A DNA stretch of 64,000 nucleotides, from positions 1-64,000 of the forward strand of contig CAJYWD010000014.1 in the NCBI GenBank assembly GCA_913778505.1, in the 5' to 3' direction. The stretch comes from an uncultured Chryseobacterium sp. (GTDB taxonomy: Bacteria > Bacteroidota > Bacteroidia > Flavobacteriales > Weeksellaceae). This document shows, piece by piece, positions 1 to 8,656 of the stretch (within the stretch, counting starts at the first letter, position 1; each line of letters opens with the position of its first letter). The translations under genes and the position numbers were made by a program. The notes beneath the pieces are model-generated. The model saw nothing but the letters and a program-made list of their open reading frames with translations, made no database searches and was not told the origin of the DNA.

Positions 1-1225
1 CTTTTTTTATGGAAACTTTTTGACCTACCAAATCCGCCGAAGAGGTAACAAGCTTGAAGAGTTTGGGATTCAGTAATTTTTCTCCGTTAATACTAACCAT
101 CAATCCATCCAAATAGTCTTTTTTAATCTGTGCCAATTCTGTTGCCTTACCATTAATGATAGCGTTTTCACTTCTTTTTATTCCTTTTTCATTGTGCCCT
201 TTGGATGATGGATTGGGTACTTCAATATTGCCGCCTAAAGCTCCGCCGAGTAAACTGGCACCATTCCCGGTTTCGGTATTTTTGCCCGCTCCTCGGATTC
301 TTCCAATACGGCCCAATGCCATTTGAATCCCAGCTTGAATTCCCAACCCATTAAATTTTGTATTCTTGCTAATGGCCTCGTTGGTGCCCTTCATCATTTG
401 GTCGGTGTTGTAAAAACCTTTATCATTGGGAGTACCTTGTGGTTTGAAAACGGTGGTTTCGTTTTTAATGCCAGGTCCTGAAATGTAACTTCCCTCAATA
501 AAAAAGCCAAATCTTCCCGGGAAATACGATAAGCGCAGTTTTGGAATCAGGGCAAAGCTATTGGTTTGGGTCTCTGCCTGGGTATAAAGATTGTACTCTT
601 TATTTTGCCCGTTGACGGAACTGTTCTGGACAATAGAAAAGGCTTGTTGTTTTAAGCTAAAGTAAGCCGCATTTACAATAGGCGAAACAGTAATCTTACC
701 GAAAGAAAAATTAGCCTGTACACCGGCTTCGGTTTTAAAGCCTGCTTGTTTTGGGCTGCCTGACCCTTTTGCAGAAATGGTTGGATTGCTGCTTTGACCT
801 GTAATGTTGTAAGGCGTGTAATTGCTGGTGCCATACTCTTGGTTTCCGCTAAAATAGCCGCCACCGATATTAACTCCAAAGGTTTTGCTGATTACGCCTC
901 CGGTAGCACCGCCAAAATCGGTCAAAGGAAGATAAGCATTGATGTTAAAATTACTCAGGTTACCGAGATTTGCACCATTCTTAGTTGCTGTGCCAGGTGA
1001 AAGAATACCGCCATCCAGAGATATGAGCAGGCTTCCGCCCGGGTTTTTACCGCCTTTTACAATAATTCCACCAATGGGATTTCCGGCCGTGAGTTTCTGG
1101 CTTTCATTTTTCTTGGGTTTGGTAGCCGAAACGCCCTTTTCATTGATGCTTTTGCCGGCTGGTTCCTGCGCTACTGCATTCAATAGGCAGCAAATAGCGA
1201 GTGTCAAAGTAAATAGTTTTTTCAT
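1..1225 (-). CDS. Exported outer-membrane-type protein, 3' end outside window (partial)
   Basis: The reading frame opens with ATG at 1225 and runs without a stop to the left edge, so only the N-terminal ~408 residues are visible. It begins with a clear Sec signal peptide (MKKLFTLTLAICCLLNAVAQ). A Gly/Asn-rich body follows, with alternating hydrophobic and polar stretches such as GGVISKTFGVNIGGGYFSG and KITVSPIVNAAYFSL, which suggests outer-membrane beta strands. Another segment (SYFPGRFGFFIEGSYISG) also looks like a barrel strand. No enzyme motif was seen. The next gene upstream is the response regulator, 154 bp away and terminated separately, so co-transcription is not supported. The family was not recognised. 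An OmpA-like or porin-like beta-barrel is an inference from composition only. Confidence 0.75.
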   Translation of the reverse strand, partial: MKKLFTLTLAICCLLNAVAQEPAGKSINEKGVSATKPKKNESQKLTAGNPIGGIIVKGGKNPGGSLLISLDGGILSPGTATKNGANLGNLSNFNINAYLPLTDFGGATGGVISKTFGVNIGGGYFSGNQEYGTSNYTPYNITGQSSNPTISAKGSGSPKQAGFKTEAGVQANFSFGKITVSPIVNAAYFSLKQQAFSIVQNSSVNGQNKEYNLYTQAETQTNSFALIPKLRLSYFPGRFGFFIEGSYISGPGIKNETTVFKPQGTPNDKGFYNTDQMMKGTNEAISKNTKFNGLGIQAGIQMALGRIGRIRGAGKNTETGNGASLLGGALGGNIEVPNPSSKGHNEKGIKRSENAIINGKATELAQIKKDYLDGLMVSINGEKLLNPKLFKLVTSSADLVGQKVSIKK

Positions 1226-1330
1226 TGGTTTATGATTTTAAGTTGAATTTTTCTTGTATTCACACTGTTTATAAATACCAGAAATTGCTGTCTGTTATTT
1301 TTTATGCTAAATTGATTAAATAGGAGACAC

Positions 1331-1355
1331 AAAAAAATCCCTAATTATAGGGACT
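1331..1355 (-). terminator. Rho-independent terminator of the response regulator gene
   Basis: On the minus strand a 6-bp stem (TCCCTA/TAGGGA) with a short AT loop is followed directly by a run of seven T. It lies just after the stop of the response regulator at 1380. Confidence 0.65.
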
Positions 1356-1379
1356 CAAATCATTTTAAAAGAAAAAAAT

Positions 1380-2000
1380 CTAATTCGGGTTGTTTTTGTA
1401 ATACCAGGAAATGGCCTCGCCCAGCGATGAGATATGAAGCTTTTCGTAGATATGTTTGATATGGGTATTAACGGTAGAGTAGCTTACGCCTAATTGATTC
1501 GCCACCATTTTATAACTCAAACCTTCGGATAAAAATTTGAGCACTTCTTTTTCTTTTGGGGTGAGAATTTCTTCGGTTTTTTTAGGCTGAAAGTATTCCA
1601 ACACCTTTTTGGCAATAGCAGGATTCATCGATGCGCCGCCTTCGTAGACTTCTTCTATCGCCTGAAGGATGCGTCTGGGGTTGTCGCTTTTCAGGATGTA
1701 GCCGCTGGCACCGTTGGAAATCGCCTGAAAAACCTTGTCGTTATCATCAAAAGCCGTCTGAATCAGCACTTTTATCTGTGGAAAATGGGATTTTATCTGC
1801 TTCAATCCTTCTATTCCGTTTACTCTCGGCATATTAATATCCATTAAAACCACATCGGGACGGTAATTTTCCATTTCTGCCAAAACATTTTCGCAACATT
1901 CTGCATCGCCGATGTACAGCAAATTATCGCTTAAAGAAATCAATGCCTTTAAGCTTTGTAACCTTTCGTAGCTGTCATCGTATGCAAATATTTTAATCAT
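1380..2000 (-). CDS. NarL/LuxR-family two-component response regulator
   Basis: The product is 206 aa when started at MIKIFAYDD. A longer in-frame start at 2168 exists, but it would overlap the kinase gene by 71 bp and add 56 residues ahead of the receiver fold, so I reject it. The receiver domain spans about residues 1-120. It has the acidic pair D8/D9, phospho-acceptor D54 in VVLMDINMP, T82 and K104 in YILKSDN. A LuxR-type helix-turn-helix follows at about 138-200 (LTPKEKEVLKFLSEG then VSYSTVNTHIKHIYEKL). It lies 97 bp downstream of the histidine kinase on the same strand, which makes the two a likely cognate pair. Targets are unknown. Confidence 0.92.
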   Translation of the reverse strand: MIKIFAYDDSYERLQSLKALISLSDNLLYIGDAECCENVLAEMENYRPDVVLMDINMPRVNGIEGLKQIKSHFPQIKVLIQTAFDDNDKVFQAISNGASGYILKSDNPRRILQAIEEVYEGGASMNPAIAKKVLEYFQPKKTEEILTPKEKEVLKFLSEGLSYKMVANQLGVSYSTVNTHIKHIYEKLHISSLGEAISWYYKNNPN

Positions 2001-2097
2001 TTTTTCGATAAAAAGTTGTTGTACTAAACCATCAAAGGTTTGGATTGAAAAACTTACTGATTTTGCTGTACAAAAATACCCGTAAAAACCCTGTTTT

Positions 2098-5000
2098 TCA
2101 ATCCCTAAATTTAGGGATGCGGATTCTAATGCCGGTTCCGTTTTCTGTGGCAAGTTCAAATTTTCCACCCATCTCTTCGGTGCGTTTTTTCATATTCTGC
2201 AACCCGTTTCCTTTCTTTTCTGCAGGATTAAAACCTGTTCCGTTGTCGTTGATTTCCAGAACATATTCGTCATTATTCAAAATTTTGAAAGTCATTATTA
2301 GCTGCGTTGCCCTGCTATATTTCGCAGCGTTATTCAGAGCTTCTTTTACGATAAGAATAATGTTTTTACGTATGGCAAAATCGGTGATTTCTTCGTCTAT
2401 TTCCTTATCAATCCCGATTTCATAATTGATGGATGTGTTTCCCAATATCTCGTTTGCAAAGTTCCTGATTCTCGTACTCAGCGTCATCAGAGATTCCTTG
2501 TTGGGCTTCAGACTCCAGACAATGTCGCCCATATTTTCGGATAATTTCTGAGATTGTTGCTGGATTTTATCAAGAATGGATTGCGTTTCCTCTACATTAT
2601 TTTTTTCCAAATACAGACCCGCCACCGCCGAATTAATCTGCAAACTGCTGAGTGTAGCCCCGATATCGTCGTGTAAATCGGCAGTAATCTTGTTCCGCTG
2701 TTCTTCCAGGGCCAGTTGCTGGCGGTAATAGTTTTTCTGCTGCATCAGCTTCCAGCGGGTAAAAACAAAAACAATGGCTCCAATGATAAAACCTCCCAAA
2801 AATGCCCAAAACCAGAAAGTCTGGTAATACGCTTTTTCTATGGTGATGAACAGCTTTTTTTGTGGCGTTATCACCTGGCTGAATTTGTTGAAAATCCCGA
2901 ACTCCAAATCGTATTTTCCCGGAGAAAGGCTGTTGAGCAGCAGTGGTTCTTTATAGCTTACCGGTTTCCATTTAGCATCCAGATTGCGGAAACGGTACAT
3001 CAGTCTTTGTCGTTTTCCGTTTTCCAAGTCTTTGATTAGGGCTTTTATTGAGATATTATTTTGGTCATTATCCAAATTCATTTCCGTGATTTGGTTAATA
3101 CCATTTTGGGCAGTAAACCGAATATTATTAATTTTAATCTCATCAAAATATATCTCGGGGTTATAGTAAATATTAAATTTCAAGGGAGGTTTGAAAAAAT
3201 TGAATCCATTGACACCTCCGAAAAACAATGTCCCATCCGATGTTTTATAAAATCCACGGTTATTGAAATCCCAATGTTGGATGCCGTCTTCCTTGTCAAA
3301 GTTGATGATGCTGTAAGTTTTGGTATCGATACTGCTCAGCCCGCGCTGATGACTGCACCACACTTTCCCGAAATCATCCAAAACCAGTCCGTAAATATAG
3401 GTGCCGGCAAGACCGTTGTTGCTGTCAAATTTTTTAAGGATGTTAAAGTCTTTGTCCAACAGAAAAACACCTTCATTGCTTCCTGCCCATATTTCTCCGC
3501 TTATCTTATCTTCCTGAAAATAAAACGATTGTACTTTGGGTAATATGTTTTGTAAAAATGTTATTTTCCCGTGGGCACTTACTTTGGCCAGAACAGCGCT
3601 ACTGTTGAGATAGCTGATGATGATGCGGTCTCCGCTTATTTTACTGATGTAAAACGGAGAAGATTTTTTCGCAGAATTGATTTTTTCTAAATTTCCATTT
3701 TCGGTATTCAGCCAAAATAGTCCTTCCGTAGAGGAGATCATCGGGAAATTATTGTCAAAGGTTTGGAAATGCTTGAAGTCGCCAATTGTTTTTCCGGAGA
3801 AGATGAATTCCTTTATTACTTTTTTATTCCGGTCCAAAAGGGAAAACTTGATTCTATTGTTGTCATCTTTCAACAATTGCAACAGCCAAAATCGGTCTTT
3901 CAAAGCATCTGCAAACGCATTATAAGATATTTGGCTATCCCTGAAGTATCTTGCAGAATAATCTTTTGGATTGAAGATAAGTCCGTGAATAAGAATAGTT
4001 CCATCCGGAAGCTCAGCAAAATTACTGGTTCCAAATACCGTATTGTCCTTGATTTTAATATGATCAATATCCGCCGATTTTTTGAGTAGCGTTCCTTTGA
4101 AATTTAAAATAACCTCTCCCTGACCGTCATCACAAGCCCAGTATCTTCCGATTTTGTCGAAGCCCAGCGCAAAAGCCCTTTCAAATCCCTTTTTAAATGT
4201 TTTAACTTTATGGAAATTTTTATCTAAAATGGAAAGACCGCTCTGTTCAATCCTATAGATTATCATTTCTTTTCCCGAAGCGATTCCTGTTATAATTTTT
4301 CCGCTTTTAATAATGTTTTCGGCTTTTAGAAAGTTCTTTTTTAATAGGATAATTCCGTTTTTTTCTGTACCCAAATAAAGTTCATCTTCCTCAATATTAT
4401 AACTGCCACAAGTAAATACCGCATTTTTAAATTCCGGAAATTGTTGCATTGGAAAGCTTATTTTTCCGGTTGGGATATGGTATAAAATCACATTTTCTTT
4501 CCCTATAAAGCAGATGTTTGAATTTCTGTCGATAAAAGGCATTCGCCAGTAAAACACATTTCCTTGGTTATCGTAAATATGGACGGATTTTATTGGATCT
4601 AAAGGGATTTTACTTACCAATATTACTTTTCCTGTTTTTATATCTAGTGTAGAAAGTTGCCAATCTTCATTGAAGCACCAGATTTTGCCACCTGAAAACC
4701 CAATCGGCATTGCTGTTTTTGTTCTTGCATTTTGAAAAATTTCAATCAGGATAAATTCATCTTTTTTATAATCGTAGCGGTATAATCCTCTTGTGCTGCC
4801 CACATAGAGATAGTTTTCGTCTTCTGCAAAGCCATAACCCTGTTGCAGGGCAGGACAATTTTTGAAGAAATGGCGGAGATTGTATACTTTTACCGAGGAG
4901 CCGTCATAACGGTTCAGCGCATCGTTCCCGGTGATCCACATAAAACCGTGGCTGTCCTCGAACCGGAAATAGTTGGCGCCCTGCGAAAGACCATCATCCC

Positions 5001-5100
5001 GCGTGAGTTTGGTGGTAGAGAAGTAATCAAAATTGACCTGTGCCCTAATCGTGGAAAAAAGGGAAACCAAAAACAGCAGTAAAATTTTACAGTTACACAA
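2098..5100 (-). CDS. Two-component sensor histidine kinase with periplasmic two-component-regulator propeller and Y_Y_Y domain
   Basis: The product is 1000 aa. No ATG lies near the N-terminus. The best start is TTG at 5100, giving a hydrophobic signal sequence (CKILLLFLVSLFSTIRAQ). Propeller repeats fill about residues 25-640, with typical phrases such as GFMWITGNDALNRYDG, GEIWAGSNEGVFLL and GKVWCSHQRGLSSID. A Y_Y_Y-type domain ends near LSPGKYDLEF, and one membrane segment follows (FWFWAFLGGFIIGAIVFVF). The cytoplasmic part has a HisKA_3 dimerisation helix with the phospho-His in ADLHDDIGATLSS (about residue 812). After it comes an HATPase with N-box EALNNAAKYS and G-box DNGTGF plus GNGLQNMKKR. 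It should sense a periplasmic signal and phosphorylate the adjacent NarL-type regulator. Large sensors of this build often control polysaccharide or surface genes in Bacteroidota; the ligand here is unknown. Confidence 0.92.
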   Translation of the reverse strand: MCNCKILLLFLVSLFSTIRAQVNFDYFSTTKLTRDDGLSQGANYFRFEDSHGFMWITGNDALNRYDGSSVKVYNLRHFFKNCPALQQGYGFAEDENYLYVGSTRGLYRYDYKKDEFILIEIFQNARTKTAMPIGFSGGKIWCFNEDWQLSTLDIKTGKVILVSKIPLDPIKSVHIYDNQGNVFYWRMPFIDRNSNICFIGKENVILYHIPTGKISFPMQQFPEFKNAVFTCGSYNIEEDELYLGTEKNGIILLKKNFLKAENIIKSGKIITGIASGKEMIIYRIEQSGLSILDKNFHKVKTFKKGFERAFALGFDKIGRYWACDDGQGEVILNFKGTLLKKSADIDHIKIKDNTVFGTSNFAELPDGTILIHGLIFNPKDYSARYFRDSQISYNAFADALKDRFWLLQLLKDDNNRIKFSLLDRNKKVIKEFIFSGKTIGDFKHFQTFDNNFPMISSTEGLFWLNTENGNLEKINSAKKSSPFYISKISGDRIIISYLNSSAVLAKVSAHGKITFLQNILPKVQSFYFQEDKISGEIWAGSNEGVFLLDKDFNILKKFDSNNGLAGTYIYGLVLDDFGKVWCSHQRGLSSIDTKTYSIINFDKEDGIQHWDFNNRGFYKTSDGTLFFGGVNGFNFFKPPLKFNIYYNPEIYFDEIKINNIRFTAQNGINQITEMNLDNDQNNISIKALIKDLENGKRQRLMYRFRNLDAKWKPVSYKEPLLLNSLSPGKYDLEFGIFNKFSQVITPQKKLFITIEKAYYQTFWFWAFLGGFIIGAIVFVFTRWKLMQQKNYYRQQLALEEQRNKITADLHDDIGATLSSLQINSAVAGLYLEKNNVEETQSILDKIQQQSQKLSENMGDIVWSLKPNKESLMTLSTRIRNFANEILGNTSINYEIGIDKEIDEEITDFAIRKNIILIVKEALNNAAKYSRATQLIMTFKILNNDEYVLEINDNGTGFNPAEKKGNGLQNMKKRTEEMGGKFELATENGTGIRIRIPKFRD
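2099..2117. repeat. Perfect palindrome at the 3' end of the kinase gene
   Basis: ATCCCTAAATTTAGGGAT reads the same on both strands and includes the last codons of the kinase gene. Its core (CCCTA...TAGGG) matches the terminator stem at 1338-1353 beyond the regulator gene. It may act as a weak attenuator or RNA stabiliser between kinase and regulator. No T-tract follows directly on the minus strand. Confidence 0.45.
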
Positions 5101-5523
5101 ATTGCGAGATAAAGGTTTTATATAGCTACTATTATTTAATGAAGTCTATTTTATAATATTTTTGAACCTCTTTCCTTATTTTTCACAAGAGGATAGTTTT
5201 AATAGAATTCAAAGTTAATAACATCTTTTAAATATTGGTTAAAACCTTATTTTATAAAGTATTGAATCATTAAATAAAATTTTTTACAGCTATGTTTTAA
5301 CATCTTTCCAAATTCAAAAGCCATTATTTAATATAAGAATTTTTGTATTTATACATCACAATTACTCGTAATTAATAATACATGCGTGGCGAAGGCGGCG
5401 ACATTATAATGAAAGATGGCAAAAACACCGCGCTCAGTCGGAACAAGAAGCAGGAGTTTTTGGGGTGGTTCCAAAAGGTTTAGTATTTTGTCGTAAACTT
5501 GTAAAACTAACTTCTTAACCCAA
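5101..5523. other. Intergenic region between divergent genes with a short GC-richer island
   Basis: Most of this 423-bp stretch is AT-rich and without clear features; it should hold the promoters of the kinase and of the gene at 5524. Positions about 5382-5486 differ: they are GC-richer, with a 33-codon ORF from ATG 5382 starting MRGEGGDIIMKDGKNTALSR. A second frame through the same bases stays open longer and reads QSEQEAGVFGVVPKGLVF. Neither was recognised. It looks like a decayed coding remnant rather than a functional gene. Confidence 0.4.
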
Positions 5524-6657
5524 ATGAAAAATTATTTATTTTTTATCTGTTTGCTGATTTTCAACATCAGTTTTGCTCAAAATAAAAAGAAAGCCACGGA
5601 CGAAGAAAAACTTGCAAAATCTATCCTGGAAAATACGAATTATTTTACCTTCGATGGGAATAAGCCATCAGGTAAAGGCTGGGAAATCCTGGCCAACCTT
5701 TTTGCTGAAAATCAGTTTGTAGCTTGGGGTGAATACCATAACTCTCCGTCACTCTCGCAATTAACTCACTATGCCTTGGAAGAGGCCGCTCAGAGAGGTT
5801 GTAAAACCTGGTGTATAGAGACCAGCCCTTTCGCCGCATCGGAACTTAGCCACATTGCAAATACAGAAAACCCTCTGGAAAATCTAGCGAAAATCAACCA
5901 GAAAAGACCAAAGTTTATAACGTTTCCTTTTTTTGAATCCAAGGAAGACATTGCGATGCTGTCCACTGCCAAACAAATGGGATTTTCGATCTGGGGCATC
6001 GACCAGGAATTTCAAATGGCCTTTCCTTATTGTTTTGATAAAGCATACGAATCGCTATCATCCCGGAAACAGGAAAAGATGAAGCCTGTGTACGACAGCC
6101 TTCAGGCAAAATGGTGGAATCCTGATGCCAGCCTTGTCAATACACTGAAAAAAGAAGTAAATCCCAATCTGCAAAGAATGCTGGAAGACATTAATATCTC
6201 CAAAGACATCTATTACTACAGCGACAATCAGAAACGGGCAATGCTTATGAAAGCGAATTTTTATCGTTATTATGACCTTCTCAAAAATAAAAACGAAAAG
6301 ATATTCTTCAAAATGGGAAGCAACCATCTGGCAAAAGGAATGAATCTGGAGACCAATCTGTATGACATCGGAAACGCTGTTTACGAACTCTCGCAAAGAA
6401 ACCAAACCGGTTTTGCGAACATCTATTTTATGGTTCGCTTTACGGAAGAAAACGGAAAAATATCGGATGATATGGAAGCTGAAGTTCCCCAAAATCCAAA
6501 AGTTTTTTCACGGCTATACGACAAAGAAAAATGGGTACTTCTTGACCTGAAAAGCCTAAGGCTAAAAATAAGATACGACAACTCCCTGACGCCAGATACG
6601 TATAAATTGATAGAAAAGTATGATTACGTAGTCATCTCCCCCGAAATCTTGAAATAA
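5524..6657 (+). CDS. Exported ChaN/EreA/Tiki-superfamily-like protein
   Basis: The product is 377 aa with a signal peptide (MKNYLFFICLLIFNISFAQ). The mature region has the superfamily pattern of an early GExH-type motif (WGEYHNSPSLSQ, about residue 72). It continues with an Ile-Glu segment (WCIETSPF), a WGIDQEF segment and a late His-containing segment (KMGSNHLAKG). These resemble the erythromycin-esterase/ChaN haem-binding/Tiki fold, where conserved Glu and His residues form the active or metal site. A soluble periplasmic or lipid-anchored hydrolase is possible; the substrate is unknown, and I do not claim macrolide resistance. It is monocistronic: a strong terminator follows at 6713. Confidence 0.7.
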   Translation: MKNYLFFICLLIFNISFAQNKKKATDEEKLAKSILENTNYFTFDGNKPSGKGWEILANLFAENQFVAWGEYHNSPSLSQLTHYALEEAAQRGCKTWCIETSPFAASELSHIANTENPLENLAKINQKRPKFITFPFFESKEDIAMLSTAKQMGFSIWGIDQEFQMAFPYCFDKAYESLSSRKQEKMKPVYDSLQAKWWNPDASLVNTLKKEVNPNLQRMLEDINISKDIYYYSDNQKRAMLMKANFYRYYDLLKNKNEKIFFKMGSNHLAKGMNLETNLYDIGNAVYELSQRNQTGFANIYFMVRFTEENGKISDDMEAEVPQNPKVFSRLYDKEKWVLLDLKSLRLKIRYDNSLTPDTYKLIEKYDYVVISPEILK

Positions 6658-6712
6658 GTAATTACCACTAAAAAATATAAAGCATTTCTGCTTTCCCCAC
6701 TTCAAAAACCCA

Positions 6713-6746
6713 TACCCGCATTTCATACAATGCGGGATTTTTTTTG
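6713..6746 (+). terminator. Rho-independent terminator
   Basis: The 8-bp stem CCCGCATT/AATGCGGG has a 6-nt loop and is followed by A and eight T. It separates the gene at 5524 from the secreted-protein run starting at 6787. Confidence 0.85.
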
Positions 6747-6786
6747 TCTTTTTTAGATGCAGCTTTGAGGTAGAATTTTTTAGGCA

Positions 6787-7248
6787 ATGGTCATTCGGAA
6801 CAAAAAAATCATCGGTCTCATTTCCATCCTGGTTGGCTTGGCGGTTTTGGGCTACTCGGTCTACACGGTGAGCGTGATTTTCTACGGAAATAAAACCGAT
6901 GCCGTTGTCACGGGATTTGTCTTTCAGCGCAATGGTGCCAGAAAAGTACAGAGAGAAAGCGCAACAACATCGGTGAAGGGCAGAAGTCCGTTTGTGAAAT
7001 TCCGAACCCAAAACGGAAAAGAAGTAGAATCTTACAGCAAAATTTTACAACTGTTTTCATTCACCGGTTATCACTTGGGCGATAAAGTAACGGTGGCCTA
7101 CAATCCCCGAAATCCACAGAAGATTTTCATTTTAAATGCAAAGGAAATTCCCGGTGTTTTGCTCATCACGGCTTTTGGGATTTTGTTGGTTCTGATGGGC
7201 AAAAGTTTCATTTTTTCAAAAACGAACAACCGATGGAAAAAATTCTGA
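6787..7248 (+). CDS. DUF3592-family membrane protein
   Basis: The product is 153 aa. An N-terminal membrane helix (IIGLISILVGLAVLGYSVYT) is followed by a soluble beta-rich region. That region carries the typical DUF3592 core phrases PFVKFRTQNGKEVES and LGDKVTVAYNPRNPQKIFI. A second membrane helix follows (GVLLITAFGILLVLMG). The function of the family is unknown. It opens a co-directional run; the next gene starts inside its 3' end (16-bp overlap), so translation is probably coupled. Confidence 0.8.
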   Translation: MVIRNKKIIGLISILVGLAVLGYSVYTVSVIFYGNKTDAVVTGFVFQRNGARKVQRESATTSVKGRSPFVKFRTQNGKEVESYSKILQLFSFTGYHLGDKVTVAYNPRNPQKIFILNAKEIPGVLLITAFGILLVLMGKSFIFSKTNNRWKKF

Positions 7249-7883
7249 AAATATCTTTAAGCTCCATTTTACTATGGCTGTTGTCCTGCAATTCGTCCTT
7301 TTACCACAACGTGAACGATATGGGCGCACAGCCTGCAACACTTTACCTCAAAAACGGACAAGTCCTCAACGGAAAACTCGAAATCCGAAGCTTCGACCAG
7401 TTTTCGTCTGTACAGAAAATTGCCTTTAAAAAGAATAGCGGGAATGTTTTTCAGTCGTTTTATCCGCCTGATATTGCCGGGATTTATTACAACGGCGCAA
7501 GATATTCCTTAGAACTGTTTTCAGCAATGGATATGTGGAATAAAAGAGCCTACAAATTCCTGAAAAACATCACGCCAAACGATGGAAAACTACAGCTTTT
7601 CGAGGACGAATACACGCAGCAAAATTCCTTCGGGCAGATAGAAAAAGTGGTCAAACTCTATATTAAACTTGCAGGGAACAACGAAGTTTTCGATGCACAA
7701 TCCGACCGTTTTGTACCTGATTTCAATGAAAAAGTAAGCCGGTTTTTAGCCGATTGTCCTTCCGTTTCGCAAAAAATATTGAATAAAGAAAAAGACTTTT
7801 CCTACGCTTTTGTCAATCAGGGTGAAACGCAGCGGAAGCAGGTCTGGATGAACATCGCTTTTGAATATAACAACTGTAAATGA
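7233..7883 (+). CDS. Putative lipoprotein of unknown function
   Basis: The product is 216 aa. The N-terminus (MEKILKISLSSILLWLLSCNSS) is a lipoprotein signal with lipobox LLSC, so Cys19 would be lipidated. The mature part begins with a beta-rich phrase (PATLYLKNGQVLNGKLEI) resembling short OB- or SH3-like beta folds that recur in Bacteroidota surface proteins. No catalytic motif was seen. It overlaps the DUF3592 gene by 16 bp, and the metallopeptidase gene starts 1 bp after its stop. The three form a tight operon. Confidence 0.75.
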   Translation: MEKILKISLSSILLWLLSCNSSFYHNVNDMGAQPATLYLKNGQVLNGKLEIRSFDQFSSVQKIAFKKNSGNVFQSFYPPDIAGIYYNGARYSLELFSAMDMWNKRAYKFLKNITPNDGKLQLFEDEYTQQNSFGQIEKVVKLYIKLAGNNEVFDAQSDRFVPDFNEKVSRFLADCPSVSQKILNKEKDFSYAFVNQGETQRKQVWMNIAFEYNNCK

Positions 7884-7884
7884 T

Positions 7885-8577
7885 ATGAAAAATCTAAACT
7901 TTTTACTATTCCTTCTTTTGTCATTTCAAGGCAATGCACAGAATGGCTGGTTCAAAACCTACGGCGACAGTGCGGCTCTAAAATCCGATGCCGAAAAGAT
8001 TGTCCATCAATTCAAACAAAAAGTAAAATCAGCCAATTCAACGATAAAATTGGATGACTGGAAAGTCGTAAAACACACCACACCTTACCTGATTTACATC
8101 GAAAACAAGACGGCAAATCTTCCCTTTTGGCCGGAAGTCATTCCGCAGCAAAAAGATTTTTTTACCGAAGTTTCCGGTGGTAAAAAAGAAGGCAAAGAAG
8201 TATTCGGATTGTTCTTCAACGGCTTTTACCTCGTACACGAACTGGGACACGGATTGGCACAAAGCTCAGGCAAAAAATTTCAAAACTTCTACGATGGCGA
8301 GTACGATGCGAATATTATTGCAATGCTATACTGGAGGAAAAGCGGACGCAAAAAAGAACTTCAAAAATGCTACGCTTACGCCAAAAAGATGCTCACCCAC
8401 CTTAAAAATCCCACTCCGGCAGGAGAAAATGAAAAAGAATACCTTACCAAACATTACGATGAAATAACATCAGATCCCTACAAATACGGCTACATCCAGT
8501 TTAAGCAATTTGTAGAGATTTATGAAGACAAAAATCTGCCCGATTTCAAAACCTTGATGAAAAACTATACGAAATAA
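7885..8577 (+). CDS. Secreted HExxH-type metallopeptidase-like protein
   Basis: The product is 230 aa from ATG 7885, giving a signal peptide (MKNLNFLLFLLLSFQGNAQ). An upstream TTG at 7861 would add eight residues ahead of the signal and overlap the previous gene, so I reject it. Near the middle is HELGHGLAQ, a zinc-metallopeptidase HExxH motif on a predicted helix. About 20 residues later comes the acidic helix YDGEYDANIIAMLYW, whose Glu could be the third zinc ligand in a gluzincin-like arrangement. The rest of the chain was not recognised. It sits in the middle of a run of exported proteins, so a role in surface-protein processing is possible but unproven. Confidence 0.75.
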   Translation: MKNLNFLLFLLLSFQGNAQNGWFKTYGDSAALKSDAEKIVHQFKQKVKSANSTIKLDDWKVVKHTTPYLIYIENKTANLPFWPEVIPQQKDFFTEVSGGKKEGKEVFGLFFNGFYLVHELGHGLAQSSGKKFQNFYDGEYDANIIAMLYWRKSGRKKELQKCYAYAKKMLTHLKNPTPAGENEKEYLTKHYDEITSDPYKYGYIQFKQFVEIYEDKNLPDFKTLMKNYTK

Positions 8578-8580
8578 AGT

Positions 8581-8632
8581 AACCACAGATGCGCAGATTA
8601 TTTTTTGAACATTTTTATCTGTGTATCTGTGG
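8581..8632. repeat. Intergenic inverted repeat (CCACAGAT type)
   Basis: The left arm CCACAGATgcgCAGAT pairs with the right arm ATCTGtgtATCTGTGG (two mismatches) around an AT-rich loop. No T-tract adjoins it, so it is not a normal terminator. Its AACCACA...TGTGG ends match the longer inverted repeat at 20761-20927. Confidence 0.6.
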
Positions 8633-8656
8633 CAAAAAAAAATAATAGTACAAACA

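Noticed and set aside
2001-2168. N-terminal extension of the response regulator
   Set aside because: It would overlap the kinase gene and add 56 residues before the receiver domain, which starts canonically at MIKIFAYDD.
2045-2425. Plus-strand ORF of 126 codons overlapping kinase and regulator
   Set aside because: Antisense shadow of the ATPase region of the kinase; no domain, no ribosome signal.
5524-6657. Macrolide-resistance esterase
   Set aside because: Only the general superfamily motifs are visible; similarity to true EreA enzymes could not be shown from sequence.
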